A stretch of DNA of 64,000 bases, taken from the NCBI RefSeq assembly GCF_003336665.1, contig NZ_QPIJ01000002.1:62001-126000 (forward strand), given 5' to 3'. Source of the stretch: Vreelandella rituensis. GTDB lineage: Bacteria; Pseudomonadota; Gammaproteobacteria; Pseudomonadales; Halomonadaceae. The number at the start of each line of letters is the position of its first letter. The stretch's first letter is position 1. Below the pieces are notes generated by a model. The model made no database searches. It saw only the letters and a program-made list of their open reading frames with translations, and was not told the origin of the DNA. Shown here piece by piece: positions 25,803 to 36,395 of the stretch. The translations under genes and the position numbers were made by a program.

Positions 25803-26102
25803 ATGAGCGACACGAGCAACCAATCTCAGCGGGATTTCGCCACCACGGTCGAGCAACTGGAAGCGTTGGTCGAGCGCCTGGAGTCCGGCGAACTGTCGCT
25901 GGAAGACGCCTTGAGCGCCTTCGAGCAAGGCGTGCGCCTGACCCGCGACGCCCAGCAGCGTCTGGATAACGCCGAGCTCAAGGTGCGCGCCTTGAGCGAA
26001 AGACCTGACGGCAGCCTGGAGGTCGCCTCTTTCAGCGCAGGCGGCGCTGAGCAAGCCTTTGAAGTCGACGATGACGCGGCACAGGAGACACCCCCATGGT
26101 AG
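25803..26102 (+). CDS. xseB: Exodeoxyribonuclease VII small subunit
   Basis: Small subunit of the single-strand DNA exonuclease, 99 residues. The conserved core [43 protein letters not shown] (13-55) is an antiparallel helical hairpin. The protein has an extended C-terminal tail rich in Ala and acidic residues, beyond the usual 70-80 residue length. It overlaps ispA by seven bases in the common xseB-ispA-dxs order. Confidence 0.93.
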   Translation: MSDTSNQSQRDFATTVEQLEALVERLESGELSLEDALSAFEQGVRLTRDAQQRLDNAELKVRALSERPDGSLEVASFSAGGAEQAFEVDDDAAQETPPW

Positions 26103-27013
26103 CCTCACAGCCCGCTGCCCCGGTCACGCTGGATGCCTTGCGTGAACAGGCCCGTGCCCGCGTGGACACCTCCCTGGCGGCGCTTTTCGACGAGCGGCGC
26201 AATAATCGCAACCCGGCGACGGCACTGCGTCTGGAAGCCGCCATGCGCCACGGCCTGCTGGTCGGAGGAAAACGCCTGCGGCCATTGCTGGTGTATCTTG
26301 CCGGACAGGCGCTGGGCGCCGATGAACGCGCCCTCGATGCCCCCGCCGCCGCCATCGAACTGATCCATGCCTACTCGCTGATTCACGACGACCTGCCCGC
26401 CATGGACGACGACGACTTGCGTCGCGGCCAGCCTACGGTGCATAAGGCGTTCGACGAAGCCAGCGCGATTCTTGCCGGTGATGCGCTGCAAGCCCTGGCC
26501 TTCGAAGTGCTGGCCGGTTCCGCGCATCCACGTCTGGGCAGTATGGTAATGACGTTGGCCCAGGCCTCGGGGCGTGACGGCATGGTGGGCGGTCAGGCGC
26601 TGGACCTCGACGCAGTGGGCGGCCATCCGGATGTCGATGCCCTGGCGCATATGCACGCCCACAAGACCGGCGCGCTGATTGTCGCCGCCGTGCGTCTGGG
26701 GGGGCTCGTTGCCGTGGCCGAGACCGACCCGCGCCTGCAAGCCCTGACGCGCTACGCCCGTGCCGTCGGGCTGGCCTTTCAAATACACGACGACATCCTG
26801 GATGTCACCGGCGATACCGCGACACTGGGTAAAGCCTCCGGTGCCGATGCCGCCCGCGCCAAACCCACCTACCCCGGCCTTCTGGGCCTGGAGGGCGCCA
26901 GGCAAAAATCCTTGGCCCTGGTGGACGAAGCAGTGGCTGCCCTGGCACCGTTAGGCGATGCCGCCATCCCGCTGGCCGATCTGGCCTGTTACATGATCGA
27001 GCGTGACCACTGA
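26096..27013 (+). CDS. ispA: Farnesyl diphosphate synthase
   Basis: Polyprenyl synthase of 305 residues making geranyl and farnesyl diphosphate. Both aspartate-rich motifs are intact: [14 protein letters not shown] (near 98-111) and DDILDVTGD (near 231-239), along with GGKRLRPLL near 57-65. It overlaps xseB, whose stop is inside the ispA start (ATGGTAG), and is followed closely by dxs, which supplies the isoprenoid precursors. Confidence 0.95.
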   Translation: MVASQPAAPVTLDALREQARARVDTSLAALFDERRNNRNPATALRLEAAMRHGLLVGGKRLRPLLVYLAGQALGADERALDAPAAAIELIHAYSLIHDDLPAMDDDDLRRGQPTVHKAFDEASAILAGDALQALAFEVLAGSAHPRLGSMVMTLAQASGRDGMVGGQALDLDAVGGHPDVDALAHMHAHKTGALIVAAVRLGGLVAVAETDPRLQALTRYARAVGLAFQIHDDILDVTGDTATLGKASGADAARAKPTYPGLLGLEGARQKSLALVDEAVAALAPLGDAAIPLADLACYMIERDH

Positions 27014-27017
27014 CCTT

Positions 27018-28952
27018 ATGCCCATGAAGCTGTTCGACAAGATTCCCCGCGAGCGTCCGGCCACGCCGTTGCTCGACTCCTTTGATCATCCCGCTGCGCT
27101 GCGGGCCATGAACGCCAAGCAACTGGCCCAGCTCGCCGATGAATTGCGCGCTTACCTCCTGTACAGCGTGGGACAGAGCGGCGGCCATTTCGGTGCCGGG
27201 CTCGGCGTGGTGGAACTGACCGTGGCCCTGCATCAAGCCTTCGACACGCCCTTCGACCGTCTGGTCTGGGATGTCGGCCACCAGGCCTATCCCCACAAGA
27301 TTCTCACCGGGCGCCGAGACGCCATGCTCAGCATCCGCCAGCACGGCGGCCTGGCTGCCTTCCCCCGGCGCTCCGAGTCCGAATACGACACCTTCGGGGT
27401 GGGTCATTCGAGTACCTCGATTTCCGCCGCCCTGGGCATGGCGCTGGCAGCGCGTGCCCGGGGGGAAAAGCGCCGGGTGTGCGCCGTGATCGGCGATGGC
27501 GCCTTGACCGCCGGCATGGCCTACGAAGCGCTGGCGCATGCCGGCCATGTCGACGCCAACCTGCTGGTGATACTCAACGACAACGAGATGTCGATCTCGG
27601 AAAACGTCGGCGGGATTGCCACCTACCTGGCGCGAGTGCTTTCCAGCAAGCCCTATCTGAAGATGCGCGAAGAAGGCAAGAAAGTACTTTCGCACCTGCC
27701 CGGCGCACTGGAACTGGCGCGGCGAACGGAAGAACACATGAAGGGCATGGTCAGCCCGGCCACTTTATTTGAGGAAATGGGCTTTCATTACATCGGCCCG
27801 CTCGACGGCCATGATCTGGAAATGCTTACTCAGACATTGCACAACCTGCGCGACCTCGAGGGTCCGCAATTTCTGCATATCAAGACCTGCAAGGGTAAAG
27901 GCTTTCTTCCGGCCGAAGCAGACCCCATCGGCTACCACGCCATCACCAAGCTGGAAAAACCCGCCGCCGCCAAGTCGCCGCCCGCCCCTGCGAAACTCGA
28001 CCCGTCGCAAGCCGGCCCTGTAAAACGCAAGTACTGCAACGTGTTCGGTGAATGGCTGTGCGACATGGCCGCCACCGATGCGCGCCTGATCGGCATTACC
28101 CCGGCGATGCGCGAAGGCTCCGACCTGATCCGCTTTTCCAAGGAGTATCCCGAGCGCTACTTCGACGTGGCGATTGCCGAACAGCATGCGGTCACCTTGG
28201 CGGCGGGCATGGCCTGTGAAGCCATGAAACCGGTGGTGGCGATCTACTCCACTTTCTTGCAGCGCGGCTATGACCAGCTGATTCACGATATCGCCGTGCA
28301 GCACCTGGATGTGACGTTCGCCATCGACCGCGCCGGTCTGGTGGGTGAAGATGGCCCCACCCATCACGGCAGCATGGACCTTTCCTTTCTGCGCTGCGTA
28401 CCCGACATGGTGATCCTGGCCCCGGCGGATGAGGCCGAATGCCGCGCCATGTTAAGCGCCGCCTACCACCACCCAGGCCCCGCGGCGGTCCGTTACCCGC
28501 GCGGCAGCGGCCCTGGCGCGGTGATACCCGACCATCTCGAGCCACTTGAAATCGGTAAGGCCGAGCTGCGCCGCACCAGCAAAAAACAGGGAACACGCAT
28601 TGCCCTGCTGGCGTTCGGTAGCCTCAACACCGCGGCTGCCGAGGTCGCCGAACGCCTGGATGCCACCTACCTCAACATGCGTTCGGTCAAACCGCTGGAC
28701 CGCGATGCCGTGCTTGCCGCCGCCGACGACCATGAGCTGATCGTCACGCTGGAGGAGAACGTGATCGCCGGTGGCGCGGGTAGCGCGGTCAACGAACTCC
28801 TCGCCGCCGAAGGCGTCCAGGTGGAAGTGCTCAACCTGGGCCTGCCCGATGCCTTTGTGGAGCACGGCACGCCCGCCGAGTTACTCGCCGAATGCGGTTT
28901 GGACGCTGACGGCGTCGAGAAAGCCATTCGCACCCGCTTGCCCGAGGGCTGA
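27018..28952 (+). CDS. dxs: 1-deoxy-D-xylulose-5-phosphate synthase
   Basis: Thiamine-diphosphate enzyme of 644 residues that starts the MEP isoprenoid pathway from pyruvate and glyceraldehyde 3-phosphate. Present are [13 protein letters not shown] (near 93-105), [16 protein letters not shown], the TPP motif [14 protein letters not shown]...[12 protein letters not shown], and the transketolase part [17 protein letters not shown]. The ATG at 27018 gives an N-terminus ([18 protein letters not shown]) like Pseudomonas Dxs; an in-frame GTG at 27003 inside ispA is less likely. Confidence 0.94.
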   Translation: MPMKLFDKIPRERPATPLLDSFDHPAALRAMNAKQLAQLADELRAYLLYSVGQSGGHFGAGLGVVELTVALHQAFDTPFDRLVWDVGHQAYPHKILTGRRDAMLSIRQHGGLAAFPRRSESEYDTFGVGHSSTSISAALGMALAARARGEKRRVCAVIGDGALTAGMAYEALAHAGHVDANLLVILNDNEMSISENVGGIATYLARVLSSKPYLKMREEGKKVLSHLPGALELARRTEEHMKGMVSPATLFEEMGFHYIGPLDGHDLEMLTQTLHNLRDLEGPQFLHIKTCKGKGFLPAEADPIGYHAITKLEKPAAAKSPPAPAKLDPSQAGPVKRKYCNVFGEWLCDMAATDARLIGITPAMREGSDLIRFSKEYPERYFDVAIAEQHAVTLAAGMACEAMKPVVAIYSTFLQRGYDQLIHDIAVQHLDVTFAIDRAGLVGEDGPTHHGSMDLSFLRCVPDMVILAPADEAECRAMLSAAYHHPGPAAVRYPRGSGPGAVIPDHLEPLEIGKAELRRTSKKQGTRIALLAFGSLNTAAAEVAERLDATYLNMRSVKPLDRDAVLAAADDHELIVTLEENVIAGGAGSAVNELLAAEGVQVEVLNLGLPDAFVEHGTPAELLAECGLDADGVEKAIRTRLPEG

Positions 28953-28982
28953 TTACTCAATGCAGTATTTTTCGAGATTCCT

Positions 28983-29744
28983 ATGCTATTTCTGATATTG
29001 ATTTTTGCCCTGCTGGGCTATGCGTTCGGCGGCCCCTTGGGGATATTGATCGGCGGTGGTCTGGGGTGGTGGCTTGCCCGCCGGATTCGTCGCGGCCTGA
29101 ACATGGTACGCGTTCGCACCCAGACGCAGTTCCTGGATTCGGTTTTCTCGGTGATGGGTTGTCTGTGCCAAGCCGATGGCAAGGTGACCGAAGGCGAATT
29201 GGGTGCTGCTGAAAAGCTATTCGACCAACTCCATCTTCAAGAGCAGCAACGTACTCAGGCGCGTGCGGCCTTCGAGCGCGGCCGGGCCGATGACTTCGAC
29301 CTGGACGCCGAACTGGCCGAGATTCAACGCCTGACCAAGGGGCAGCGCGCCCTGCGTCAGGTCTTCCTGCAGGTTCAGCTTGCCGCTATTGCCGCCGACG
29401 GTGTGCTCCACCCTTCCGAGCACGAGATGATTCTGCGCGTGGCTCGCGGACTAGGATGCAGCGAGGCGGAAGTCCAGCAGATCGAAGCGATGCTCCACGG
29501 GGCGGCGGCAAACTCCCAGGGCGCCAGCGAAGAAGCACTCAAGGATGCCTATCGCGTGCTCGGCGTCGAGGAAGAGGCCAGTGACGCCGAACTCAAGAAA
29601 GCCTACCGCCGCCTGATGAGCCAGAACCACCCCGACAAGCTCGCCGGCAAGGGCCTGCCCGACAGCATGCGCGAAGTCGCTCAGGCACGTACCAGCGAAA
29701 TCACCAATGCCTATGAGCGCATTCGCAAGGCTCGCGACGCCTAA
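28983..29744 (+). CDS. djlA: DjlA-type membrane-anchored J-domain co-chaperone
   Basis: Type III membrane protein of 253 residues. A glycine-rich N-terminal membrane segment (residues 1-35), a TerB-like helical domain (about 48-165), and a C-terminal J domain (about 186-253) with the HPD motif (NHPDKLAGKG) needed to stimulate DnaK. This is the DjlA architecture. It sits 30 bp after dxs and may be co-transcribed. Confidence 0.93.
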   Translation: MLFLILIFALLGYAFGGPLGILIGGGLGWWLARRIRRGLNMVRVRTQTQFLDSVFSVMGCLCQADGKVTEGELGAAEKLFDQLHLQEQQRTQARAAFERGRADDFDLDAELAEIQRLTKGQRALRQVFLQVQLAAIAADGVLHPSEHEMILRVARGLGCSEAEVQQIEAMLHGAAANSQGASEEALKDAYRVLGVEEEASDAELKKAYRRLMSQNHPDKLAGKGLPDSMREVAQARTSEITNAYERIRKARDA

Positions 29745-29771
29745 GGGTTGGGTGTTTTGCTCTGAAAGGCC

Positions 29772-30656
29772 TCAAGACCGCCAGGTCAAATGCTGGGTCA
29801 ACATCTCGCCCAGCGCCTCGACGGCGGGCCAGGAAGCCGCGGAGACGTGGCGTCCGTAATGCAGTTGGGCCTGACAGCTTGATAAGGGCGGCAAGCCGTC
29901 GGTCCCGCCCAATTCGCGCATGGTCGGGGTCAGCCGACTGCGCTCCAGAATGCTGATGGCCAACCCCGATTCCACCGCGGCTTCCAGCACATGAATACTG
30001 GTGCTGGTGAAGACGGCATGCCAGGCACGTCCCACGGCTTCCAGGGCTTCGACGCCCAAATGGCGGTAAGGACAATTCAGTGGATGCAGCGCCAATGGCA
30101 GCGGCTTATCCGCCGCTACCGCCAACTCCCTGGCGCTGGCCCACACCGGCATGGTTTGCCACAGCGGCGTGCCCCCCGCCAGCGAATGGGGGCGATCCAG
30201 GGCGACGATCAACGAGAGGTCGCCCTTTTCCAGCTGCTTGACCAGGTCGCCACTGGTGGCCGTGACGGCCTCCAGCACCACCTCTGGATGGCGGGCCGTG
30301 AAATCGGGCAGCAACCTTCCGACAATCCGTGTCGCATAATCTTCCGGCATTCCGAAGCGCACCCGCCCGCTCAGCCCCCGCCCCGTCATTCGCGCCACCA
30401 TGCCATCATGCTGACGCAGCAATTCGCGCGCTTCTCCGAGTAGCACCTCGCCGCTCATGGTGGGTGTCATGCCCCTTGCGCTACGCACCAGCAGGCGGGT
30501 GTCCAGGCTCGCTTCCAGGCGTTTGATCTGCATGCTCAGCGCGCTGACCGTGCGATGGCGTTGCTGGGCGGCCGCCGCCAAAGTGCCCAGACGCGCCACC
30601 ACCACGAAGCTGCGCAGTGCCTCGAGATCCAGGGTGTTCAAGGGGGGTTCAGCCAT
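29772..30656 (-). CDS. LysR-family regulator, divergent from an EamA exporter
   Basis: Regulator of 294 residues with an N-terminal winged helix (LRSFVVVARLGTLAAAAQQRHRTVSALSMQIKRLEAS, in two parts) and a C-terminal periplasmic-binding-like effector domain. It is transcribed away from the EamA gene, 92 bp apart, and most likely controls it. Effector unknown. Confidence 0.88.
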   Translation of the reverse strand: MAEPPLNTLDLEALRSFVVVARLGTLAAAAQQRHRTVSALSMQIKRLEASLDTRLLVRSARGMTPTMSGEVLLGEARELLRQHDGMVARMTGRGLSGRVRFGMPEDYATRIVGRLLPDFTARHPEVVLEAVTATSGDLVKQLEKGDLSLIVALDRPHSLAGGTPLWQTMPVWASARELAVAADKPLPLALHPLNCPYRHLGVEALEAVGRAWHAVFTSTSIHVLEAAVESGLAISILERSRLTPTMRELGGTDGLPPLSSCQAQLHYGRHVSAASWPAVEALGEMLTQHLTWRS

Positions 30657-30748
30657 ATTGAACGCTCAGTGAAGTAATTGTCGATTCCCTGAAGACTGTA
30701 TGCCTCCCAGACTGTCGTCACAAGTCACATGACACGCCCGGAGGCTGC

Positions 30749-31732
30749 ATGACCGCTATCACGCGCCAGCTCTATCATTCATTGTCACATCCGACCCCGA
30801 GCTTTCTGGGGGGATGGATTGTCGCGGCAGGATTCGTAATTTGCTGGAGTAGCGGCTTTGTGGGCAGCCGGCTGGCCGTGGCCATCGACACACCCACCTT
30901 GGCGCTTTATGCCTGGCGTTTCGCGCTGGCTACCTTGCTGGTGGGGCTATGGTGGGGCTTTCGGACTTGCCGAAGCAGACGGGCTATCTATCTCCCGAGC
31001 CTTGCCCATGAGGCCTTGATAGGCAGCCTGACGGTGGGCATCTACTTGCTTGCCATGCTGTTGGCGGTAAAGGCCGGCGTCAGCGTCAATGTGGCGGCGC
31101 TGATTGGCGCCCTGCAACCCTTGGCCGCCATCACTCTGGCCGGTTGGTGGCTAGGCGAACGCTCCGTGCCGCTTCAATGGCTGGGCATGAGCGTGGCGAC
31201 TCTGGGTGCCGGCGTGAGTGTGCTGGATGATTTTCAAGGCATGGGCGGTGCCCCGGCCTGGGCCTACGGCCTGCCGGTGCTGGCAGTCGCCGCCGTGACC
31301 CTGGGCAGCGTAATGGCGGCACGTCGGCCCGCGACACTGCCCCTGGAGGCCCGGTTAACCGTGCAGCTGGGCGCAGCCACGCTGGTCTTCTTTATGGCCG
31401 CCGGGTATCTGGACGCAGGCCGAGTGGCACCGCCGCCCTTGTCCATGGACACCTTCACCACCCTGACCTGGCTGATCGTGCTGGCGACCTTCGGCAGCTA
31501 CGGCTTCTTCAACGAGAGCCTGCGGCTCTTCGGCGTCGGGCAAAGTGCCGCCCTGATCGCCCTGACCCCGGCGATGACATTGGGCTGGACGGCGCTGCTT
31601 TTCAAGGAACTGCCGGGGTGGCTGGGTGCCGCCGGCATGCTTCTGGGCCTGCTGGGGGCTATCGGCGCCCTTGCCGCCAAGCGGTCGACGCCTCGGGCAG
31701 TGCCTTCATTCAGGCCGTCGTCATCCGTTTGA
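30749..31732 (+). CDS. EamA/DMT family transporter
   Basis: Inner-membrane carrier of 327 residues with ten predicted helices in two EamA repeats (about 25-155 and 165-310). Motifs include FVICWSSGFVGSRLA near 34-48 and the ALIGALQPLAAITLAGWWLGE end of repeat one. The family mostly exports amino acids, metabolites or drugs; the substrate is not evident. GGAGGCTGC precedes the ATG. Confidence 0.87.
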   Translation: MTAITRQLYHSLSHPTPSFLGGWIVAAGFVICWSSGFVGSRLAVAIDTPTLALYAWRFALATLLVGLWWGFRTCRSRRAIYLPSLAHEALIGSLTVGIYLLAMLLAVKAGVSVNVAALIGALQPLAAITLAGWWLGERSVPLQWLGMSVATLGAGVSVLDDFQGMGGAPAWAYGLPVLAVAAVTLGSVMAARRPATLPLEARLTVQLGAATLVFFMAAGYLDAGRVAPPPLSMDTFTTLTWLIVLATFGSYGFFNESLRLFGVGQSAALIALTPAMTLGWTALLFKELPGWLGAAGMLLGLLGAIGALAAKRSTPRAVPSFRPSSSV

Positions 31733-31807
31733 CGCTCTCATGGCGGACAACTAACTTGAGTCGGTACTCCCCGATAACAGCAAGAACAACCCTGATGGAG
31801 GCATGGC

Positions 31808-33373
31808 ATGGATTTCCCTCCTTGGCAGCATGGCCGGTCTCGCAGCCGGCTACTGGCAGGTGCCCTGTCGTTGTTATTCGCACCTTCCCTTGTTTATGCC
31901 CAATCCGCTGAGACCGGCACGATACCACTCATGGAGAGCACGGATTGCCCCACCGAAGCGCTCAGGACCCTGGGCGCCGAGTGCTATACCTTTTACGGCG
32001 AGGAAAACTGGGATGAACCCAACGGCAATATCATTCGGATGCCGGTGGCGGTGATCGAGCCGGAAGGCAAAAAGACGGACGAGGTGCCGGTGTTCTTCTT
32101 TCCCGGAGGCCCCGGCTACTCCTCGCTGGGCAACCTGGATTACCTAGAACAGCTGCGCAAGGATATCGGCGAGCGCACCTTGGTGACAATGGACCATCGC
32201 GGCTACATCCACTCCGAACCGGCGCTGGAATGCCCCGACTACGCCCATGTCTCGCCCTACCACAACATCGTTCACACCCCGGCCATCACCTCCTCGCTCG
32301 ACCCGATGCAGCGGCTCGAAAGCATCACCCGTGTCGTGGAAGACTGCTATGACAAGCTCGAGGAGGAAGGCATCGAGGTGGCCCAGTACAACCAGTACAG
32401 CGTGTCGCGGGATGTCGACGAGATCCGTCAGCTGCTCGACTACGAGCACATCGACGCCTTCGGCTCTTCGACCGGCAGCGGCACGGTGCTGTCGTACATT
32501 CAGTATCATCCGGAGAGCGTGCGCGCCGCGATTTTCGGCTGGCCCTGGTTCGCCCACCTGCGCAACCGGCCGCCCGTCGACGAGTTCTACACCGCCAAGC
32601 AGACCTTCAACGATGTGCTGGCGCTATGCGTGGCTGAGGATCCGGCATGCCGGGAGCTGCTGCCTGCCTGGCTACTCTCGGTGGACAGGGCCCGCCGAAC
32701 CCTGGATGAGCGGCCCTTTGTGGCCACGGTCGAAGACAGCGATGGCCGCGAGAAAACCCTGTATTTCGACGGCGCCGCCTTTCTCGACACCCTCTACCTG
32801 TTTCTTCCCAGCGTCTATGCCGAGCTTCCGAGCCTGGTCACCGACATTCAGGCCGACGACTATTCACGTCTCGAGGACTTTTTCCTGATCGACGACTACA
32901 ACCCGGAACCCGAAGCGCCCAACTATGCGCTGGGCTATTTCCTGGCCCATGTGTGCAACGACATGGGCAGCAACCGGCCCAGCCGTGACGACTCGATCGC
33001 CGCGGTACAGCGCGAACCCGCCATACTCGGCTTCGAGCCACCCTGGGTATGCGGCTGGTGGGGTGAAGATGGCGACGTGCCTCCCGAGCACAACGACCCG
33101 CCCGCCACCGACATACCGGCCCTGGCGATTCACGGCCAGATGGACCCCTGCTGCGGTACGCGCTGGAGCGAACACCTCAAGAAGACCATGCCCAACCTGC
33201 AGTTCGTGGAGTACCAGGGGCTGGGGCACAACCCCGTCAACGAATGCCGCTCGGCCATGGTCAACGCCTTTCTTGACGACCCGCATGCCGAGGTGGATGA
33301 CAGCTGCAAGGATGAGGTAGAGCTCGAATCTTGGGTGATCGAACCGCCGCAATCGCAATCATCGAACCGCTGA
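31808..33373 (+). CDS. Exported alpha/beta hydrolase (peptidase S33/TAP-like)
   Basis: Secreted hydrolase of 521 residues. A signal peptide ends near residue 33 (SLVYAQSAE). The prolyl-aminopeptidase/TAP-type oxyanion motif FFPGGPGYSS is near 97-106, the nucleophile elbow is GSSTGSG near 220-226, the acid is in HGQMDPCCG near 443-451 and the catalytic His in GLGHNPVNE near 473-481. Several Cys pairs suggest disulfides in the periplasm. Related proteins cleave peptides or esters; the substrate is unknown. It has no obvious operon partner. Confidence 0.85.
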   Translation: MDFPPWQHGRSRSRLLAGALSLLFAPSLVYAQSAETGTIPLMESTDCPTEALRTLGAECYTFYGEENWDEPNGNIIRMPVAVIEPEGKKTDEVPVFFFPGGPGYSSLGNLDYLEQLRKDIGERTLVTMDHRGYIHSEPALECPDYAHVSPYHNIVHTPAITSSLDPMQRLESITRVVEDCYDKLEEEGIEVAQYNQYSVSRDVDEIRQLLDYEHIDAFGSSTGSGTVLSYIQYHPESVRAAIFGWPWFAHLRNRPPVDEFYTAKQTFNDVLALCVAEDPACRELLPAWLLSVDRARRTLDERPFVATVEDSDGREKTLYFDGAAFLDTLYLFLPSVYAELPSLVTDIQADDYSRLEDFFLIDDYNPEPEAPNYALGYFLAHVCNDMGSNRPSRDDSIAAVQREPAILGFEPPWVCGWWGEDGDVPPEHNDPPATDIPALAIHGQMDPCCGTRWSEHLKKTMPNLQFVEYQGLGHNPVNECRSAMVNAFLDDPHAEVDDSCKDEVELESWVIEPPQSQSSNR

Positions 33374-33429
33374 AAGAACGCAGCCTATCGAACTCAGGTG
33401 CCAGACGTTAGCTACCACATTGCAGGCGC

Positions 33430-33780
33430 TTAACGCTGGGCAAGCGCTTGGCGAAACTCGGCATGATAGGCGCTCGCGTGCTGCACGGGGTTCGGCGGGA
33501 AGCGCTCGAGCTCGACGGCAAGATCGAAAAAGCCTTTAGCGGGTAATCCTTCGCCTCGCCTGCTGATCACCAAGGCGGCGATGAAGGGGCGTCGCTGCCC
33601 GGCGTCCTCGCGCATCAGCGCTTCGAGGGTCATGGCAACGCGCTGGATCGTTCGCGGCGGGCCAAGGCCCAGATCGTCGGCAAGTTGCTGGTAGGTTATC
33701 GGCAGCTGCGCCTCGGGTGTGGTTTCGAGGATCTTTCGTACCTGGGCCGCCAGGGGGGCGTTGCGGCTATCTGCATTCAT
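33430..33780 (-). CDS. Conserved small protein, function unknown
   Basis: Protein of 116 residues behind ribA on the same strand. Its N-terminal half (ITYQQLADDLGLGPPRTIQRVAMTLEALM, in two parts) looks like a winged-helix or MGMT-C-like DNA-binding fold; the C-terminal half includes GLPAKGFFDLAVELERF. I do not recognise a characterised family. ATG 33778-33780 has GGAG five bases upstream, and it lies 35 bp from the ribA stop, so it is probably co-transcribed. Confidence 0.6.
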   Translation of the reverse strand: MNADSRNAPLAAQVRKILETTPEAQLPITYQQLADDLGLGPPRTIQRVAMTLEALMREDAGQRRPFIAALVISRRGEGLPAKGFFDLAVELERFPPNPVQHASAYHAEFRQALAQR

Positions 33781-33815
33781 GCCGGCTCCATGTGAATAAG
33801 GGCCAAAGAAGCACC

Positions 33816-34451
33816 TCACTCCTTGCGTTCGATGTCCACATCGCTGGCCTGGGTGAAGTCTCCCAGTGCCATCATGTGACCGAGCTTGCCCGCCTTGGTG
33901 GAAAGGTACTGCTCGTTATGCGGATTCAGGCCGGTGGTGATCGGCAGGCGTTCGGTGATGATCACCCCGTCCCGGGTCAGGGCATCCACCTTGCGTGGAT
34001 TATTGGTCATCAGCCGAAGTGACTTGATGCCCAAATGATCGAGCATGGGGATGCAAAGATCATAGCGACGCATGTCGGCGCCAAAGCCCAGCTCCTCATT
34101 GGCCTGTACCGTGTCGCGACCCTGATCCTGAAGATGGTAGGCACGAATCTTGTTGAGCAGGCCGATCCCACGCCCTTCCTGGCGCAGGTAGAGCAACACC
34201 CCTCGCCCTTCTTCGGCAATACGCTTGAGCGCTTCCTGCAACTGATAGCCACAGTCGCAGCGCATGGAAAACAGCGCATCGCCGGTCAAACACTCCGAAT
34301 GCACACGGCCCAGCACCGCCTCACCATCGGCCACATCGCCTAAGGTCAACGCAATGTGATCCTTGCCGGTGGCTTCGTCTTCGAAACCATGCATGGTGAA
34401 TGTCGCCCAGGGAGTAGGCAGCTGAGAAGCGGCAATGAAGCGAATCGTCAC
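33816..34451 (-). CDS. ribA: GTP cyclohydrolase II
   Basis: First committed enzyme of riboflavin synthesis, 211 residues, opening GTP to the diaminopyrimidine. The zinc site is [18 protein letters not shown] (near 49-66) and the substrate loop [19 protein letters not shown] (near 83-101). The GTG at 34449-34451 behind CGAGG gives the family's usual N-terminus ([17 protein letters not shown]); the longer frame upstream is unsupported. No FMN riboswitch is seen upstream. Confidence 0.94.
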   Translation of the reverse strand: MTIRFIAASQLPTPWATFTMHGFEDEATGKDHIALTLGDVADGEAVLGRVHSECLTGDALFSMRCDCGYQLQEALKRIAEEGRGVLLYLRQEGRGIGLLNKIRAYHLQDQGRDTVQANEELGFGADMRRYDLCIPMLDHLGIKSLRLMTNNPRKVDALTRDGVIITERLPITTGLNPHNEQYLSTKAGKLGHMMALGDFTQASDVDIERKE

Positions 34452-34638
34452 GGGGTACCTCGGGATCAGCCACGCCAAGTCGGCAAAAGGGGAGCCATTC
34501 TAGCAGGAACCGGCGCCGGGCTCACGAATGTTGCGTATACGAAAGGCGCTGCCATGAAGCCATGGTTGATTCACCTGGCCCCGATCCGCCTGTATGGTGG
34601 AATCTCAGCTATTTTTTTAACAAGGAAGAAGCCTGCCC

Positions 34639-35139
34639 ATGACGAACCAACTCAAGACCTTATATCTACTGCTGCTATTGCTGCTGGTTCCATTGAGCGC
34701 TCTGGCGAACGAGCCGCGCATCACAGAACACCAGGATTGGCGCAGTGTGTGCGTCGATATGCCGGAGGGGGAACGCTGCCAGGCCCAGCAATCACTGAAC
34801 ATGGAAAACGAGCAAGGCAGTAGCCGATTGCTGCTGGCGAGTGTCTTGCGCAATGGTGACGACGCACCGCCCATCCTGGAGCTGCTGCTACCCCTCGGGC
34901 TGGATGTGTCATCGGGTATCGTGATGCAAATAGACGACGGCGACGAAGTCCGCGTGCCTTTCGCGACCTGCCTGGAACAGGGCTGCTATGCCATTTTACC
35001 TATTGAAGGCAATCTCATGGATACCATGCGCAGCGGTAACGTGATTCGCATTGGGTTCCGGCCTTTCAATGCACGCCAGACCCATGCGGTGGAAGTGTCG
35101 TTGATAGGCTTCACCGCAGCGACCAACGCCTTGAAGTAA
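34639..35139 (+). CDS. Invasion-associated locus B (IalB) family protein
   Basis: Exported protein of 166 residues with a Leu-rich signal peptide ending near residue 24 (SALANEPRI) and the IalB domain: DWRSVCVDMPEGERCQAQQ (near 33-51) and VPFATCLEQGCYA (near 110-122). The paired cysteines fit a periplasmic disulfide fold. The family was named for a Bartonella invasion protein but is common in free-living bacteria and its function is unclear; no virulence role is implied. Confidence 0.82.
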   Translation: MTNQLKTLYLLLLLLLVPLSALANEPRITEHQDWRSVCVDMPEGERCQAQQSLNMENEQGSSRLLLASVLRNGDDAPPILELLLPLGLDVSSGIVMQIDDGDEVRVPFATCLEQGCYAILPIEGNLMDTMRSGNVIRIGFRPFNARQTHAVEVSLIGFTAATNALK

Positions 35140-35291
35140 CGGCGTGGATACACGCTCTATCCAGCGAGGCGATGCGTCGCTTCAGCCCGCTGTGGCGAAG
35201 CATCGCGAGCTTGTAGCGCGCCTGTACGTGCTATCTCACCTCCGCCCAACTCAAGTACAATGCAGGCAAATGTCTCAAGAGTCAGTCTTCC

Positions 35292-36395
35292 ATGTCTATC
35301 CAACCTCTGCATAATGACCGTTTCCTGCGCGCCCTGGCGCGCCAGCCCGTGGACCGCACACCGGTATGGATGATGCGCCAGGCCGGGCGTTACCTGCCGG
35401 AATACCGTGCCTCACGCGCCGATGCCGGAAGCTTCATGGACCTGTGCCGCAACCATGACCTGGCCTGCGAAGTGACCATGCAGCCACTGGAACGCTACCC
35501 TCTGGATGCCGCCATCCTGTTTTCGGACATTCTGACCATCCCCGACGCCATGGGGCTGGGCCTTTACTTCGAAACCGGCGAAGGGCCGAAATTTCGCAAG
35601 ACGGTGCGTACCGCGGAAGACGTCGCCGCGCTCAGCGTTCCCGATGCCGAGCGTGACCTGGGCTATGTCATGCGGGCGGTTTCCACCATCCGCCGCGAAC
35701 TCAACGGTCGCATGCCGCTGATCGGCTTTTCCGGCAGCCCCTGGACGCTGGCCACCTATATGGTCGAAGGCAGCTCGAGCAAGGACTTCCGCCATGTGAA
35801 GACCATGCTCTACGACACGCCGGACACCATGCACCAGCTGCTGGATACCCTGGCGCTTGCGGTCACCGACTACCTCAACGCCCAGATTCGTGCCGGCGCT
35901 CAGGCGGTGCAAATCTTCGACACCTGGGGTGGAGCCCTTTCCACGCCGGCGTACCTGGAATTCTCGCTGCGCTACATGGAGCAGATCGTCGCCGGCTTGA
36001 TTCGCGACCATGAAGGGCGGCGTGTGCCGGTCATCCTGTTCACCAAGAACGGCGGGCAGTGGCTGGAACACATCGCCGCCGCCGGCAGTGATGCCGTGGG
36101 CCTGGACTGGTCGACCGAGCTTTCCAATGCGAGGCAGCGCGTGGGGCATAAAGTGGCACTGCAAGGCAATCTCGACCCCAATGTGCTGTTCGCCCGGCCT
36201 TCGGCCATTCGTGCGGAAGTCGCCCGGGTACTGGACAGCTACGGAGAAGGGCCGGGGCATATTTTCAACCTCGGCCACGGCATCAGCCAGTTTACCAACC
36301 CGGACCACGTCACCGCCTTCATGGATGCGCTGCATGAACTCAGTCCGGCGTATCATCGCGGCATTGCCAGCACTGCCTCTCAGGGAGCCAAGTAA
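35292..36395 (+). CDS. hemE: Uroporphyrinogen decarboxylase
   Basis: Haem pathway enzyme of 367 residues converting uroporphyrinogen III to coproporphyrinogen III. Signatures: [16 protein letters not shown] (near 23-38) with the substrate arginines, and [15 protein letters not shown] (near 149-163). Length is normal. It shares one base with speE (TAATG), so the two are translationally coupled. Confidence 0.96.
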   Translation: MSIQPLHNDRFLRALARQPVDRTPVWMMRQAGRYLPEYRASRADAGSFMDLCRNHDLACEVTMQPLERYPLDAAILFSDILTIPDAMGLGLYFETGEGPKFRKTVRTAEDVAALSVPDAERDLGYVMRAVSTIRRELNGRMPLIGFSGSPWTLATYMVEGSSSKDFRHVKTMLYDTPDTMHQLLDTLALAVTDYLNAQIRAGAQAVQIFDTWGGALSTPAYLEFSLRYMEQIVAGLIRDHEGRRVPVILFTKNGGQWLEHIAAAGSDAVGLDWSTELSNARQRVGHKVALQGNLDPNVLFARPSAIRAEVARVLDSYGEGPGHIFNLGHGISQFTNPDHVTAFMDALHELSPAYHRGIASTASQGAK

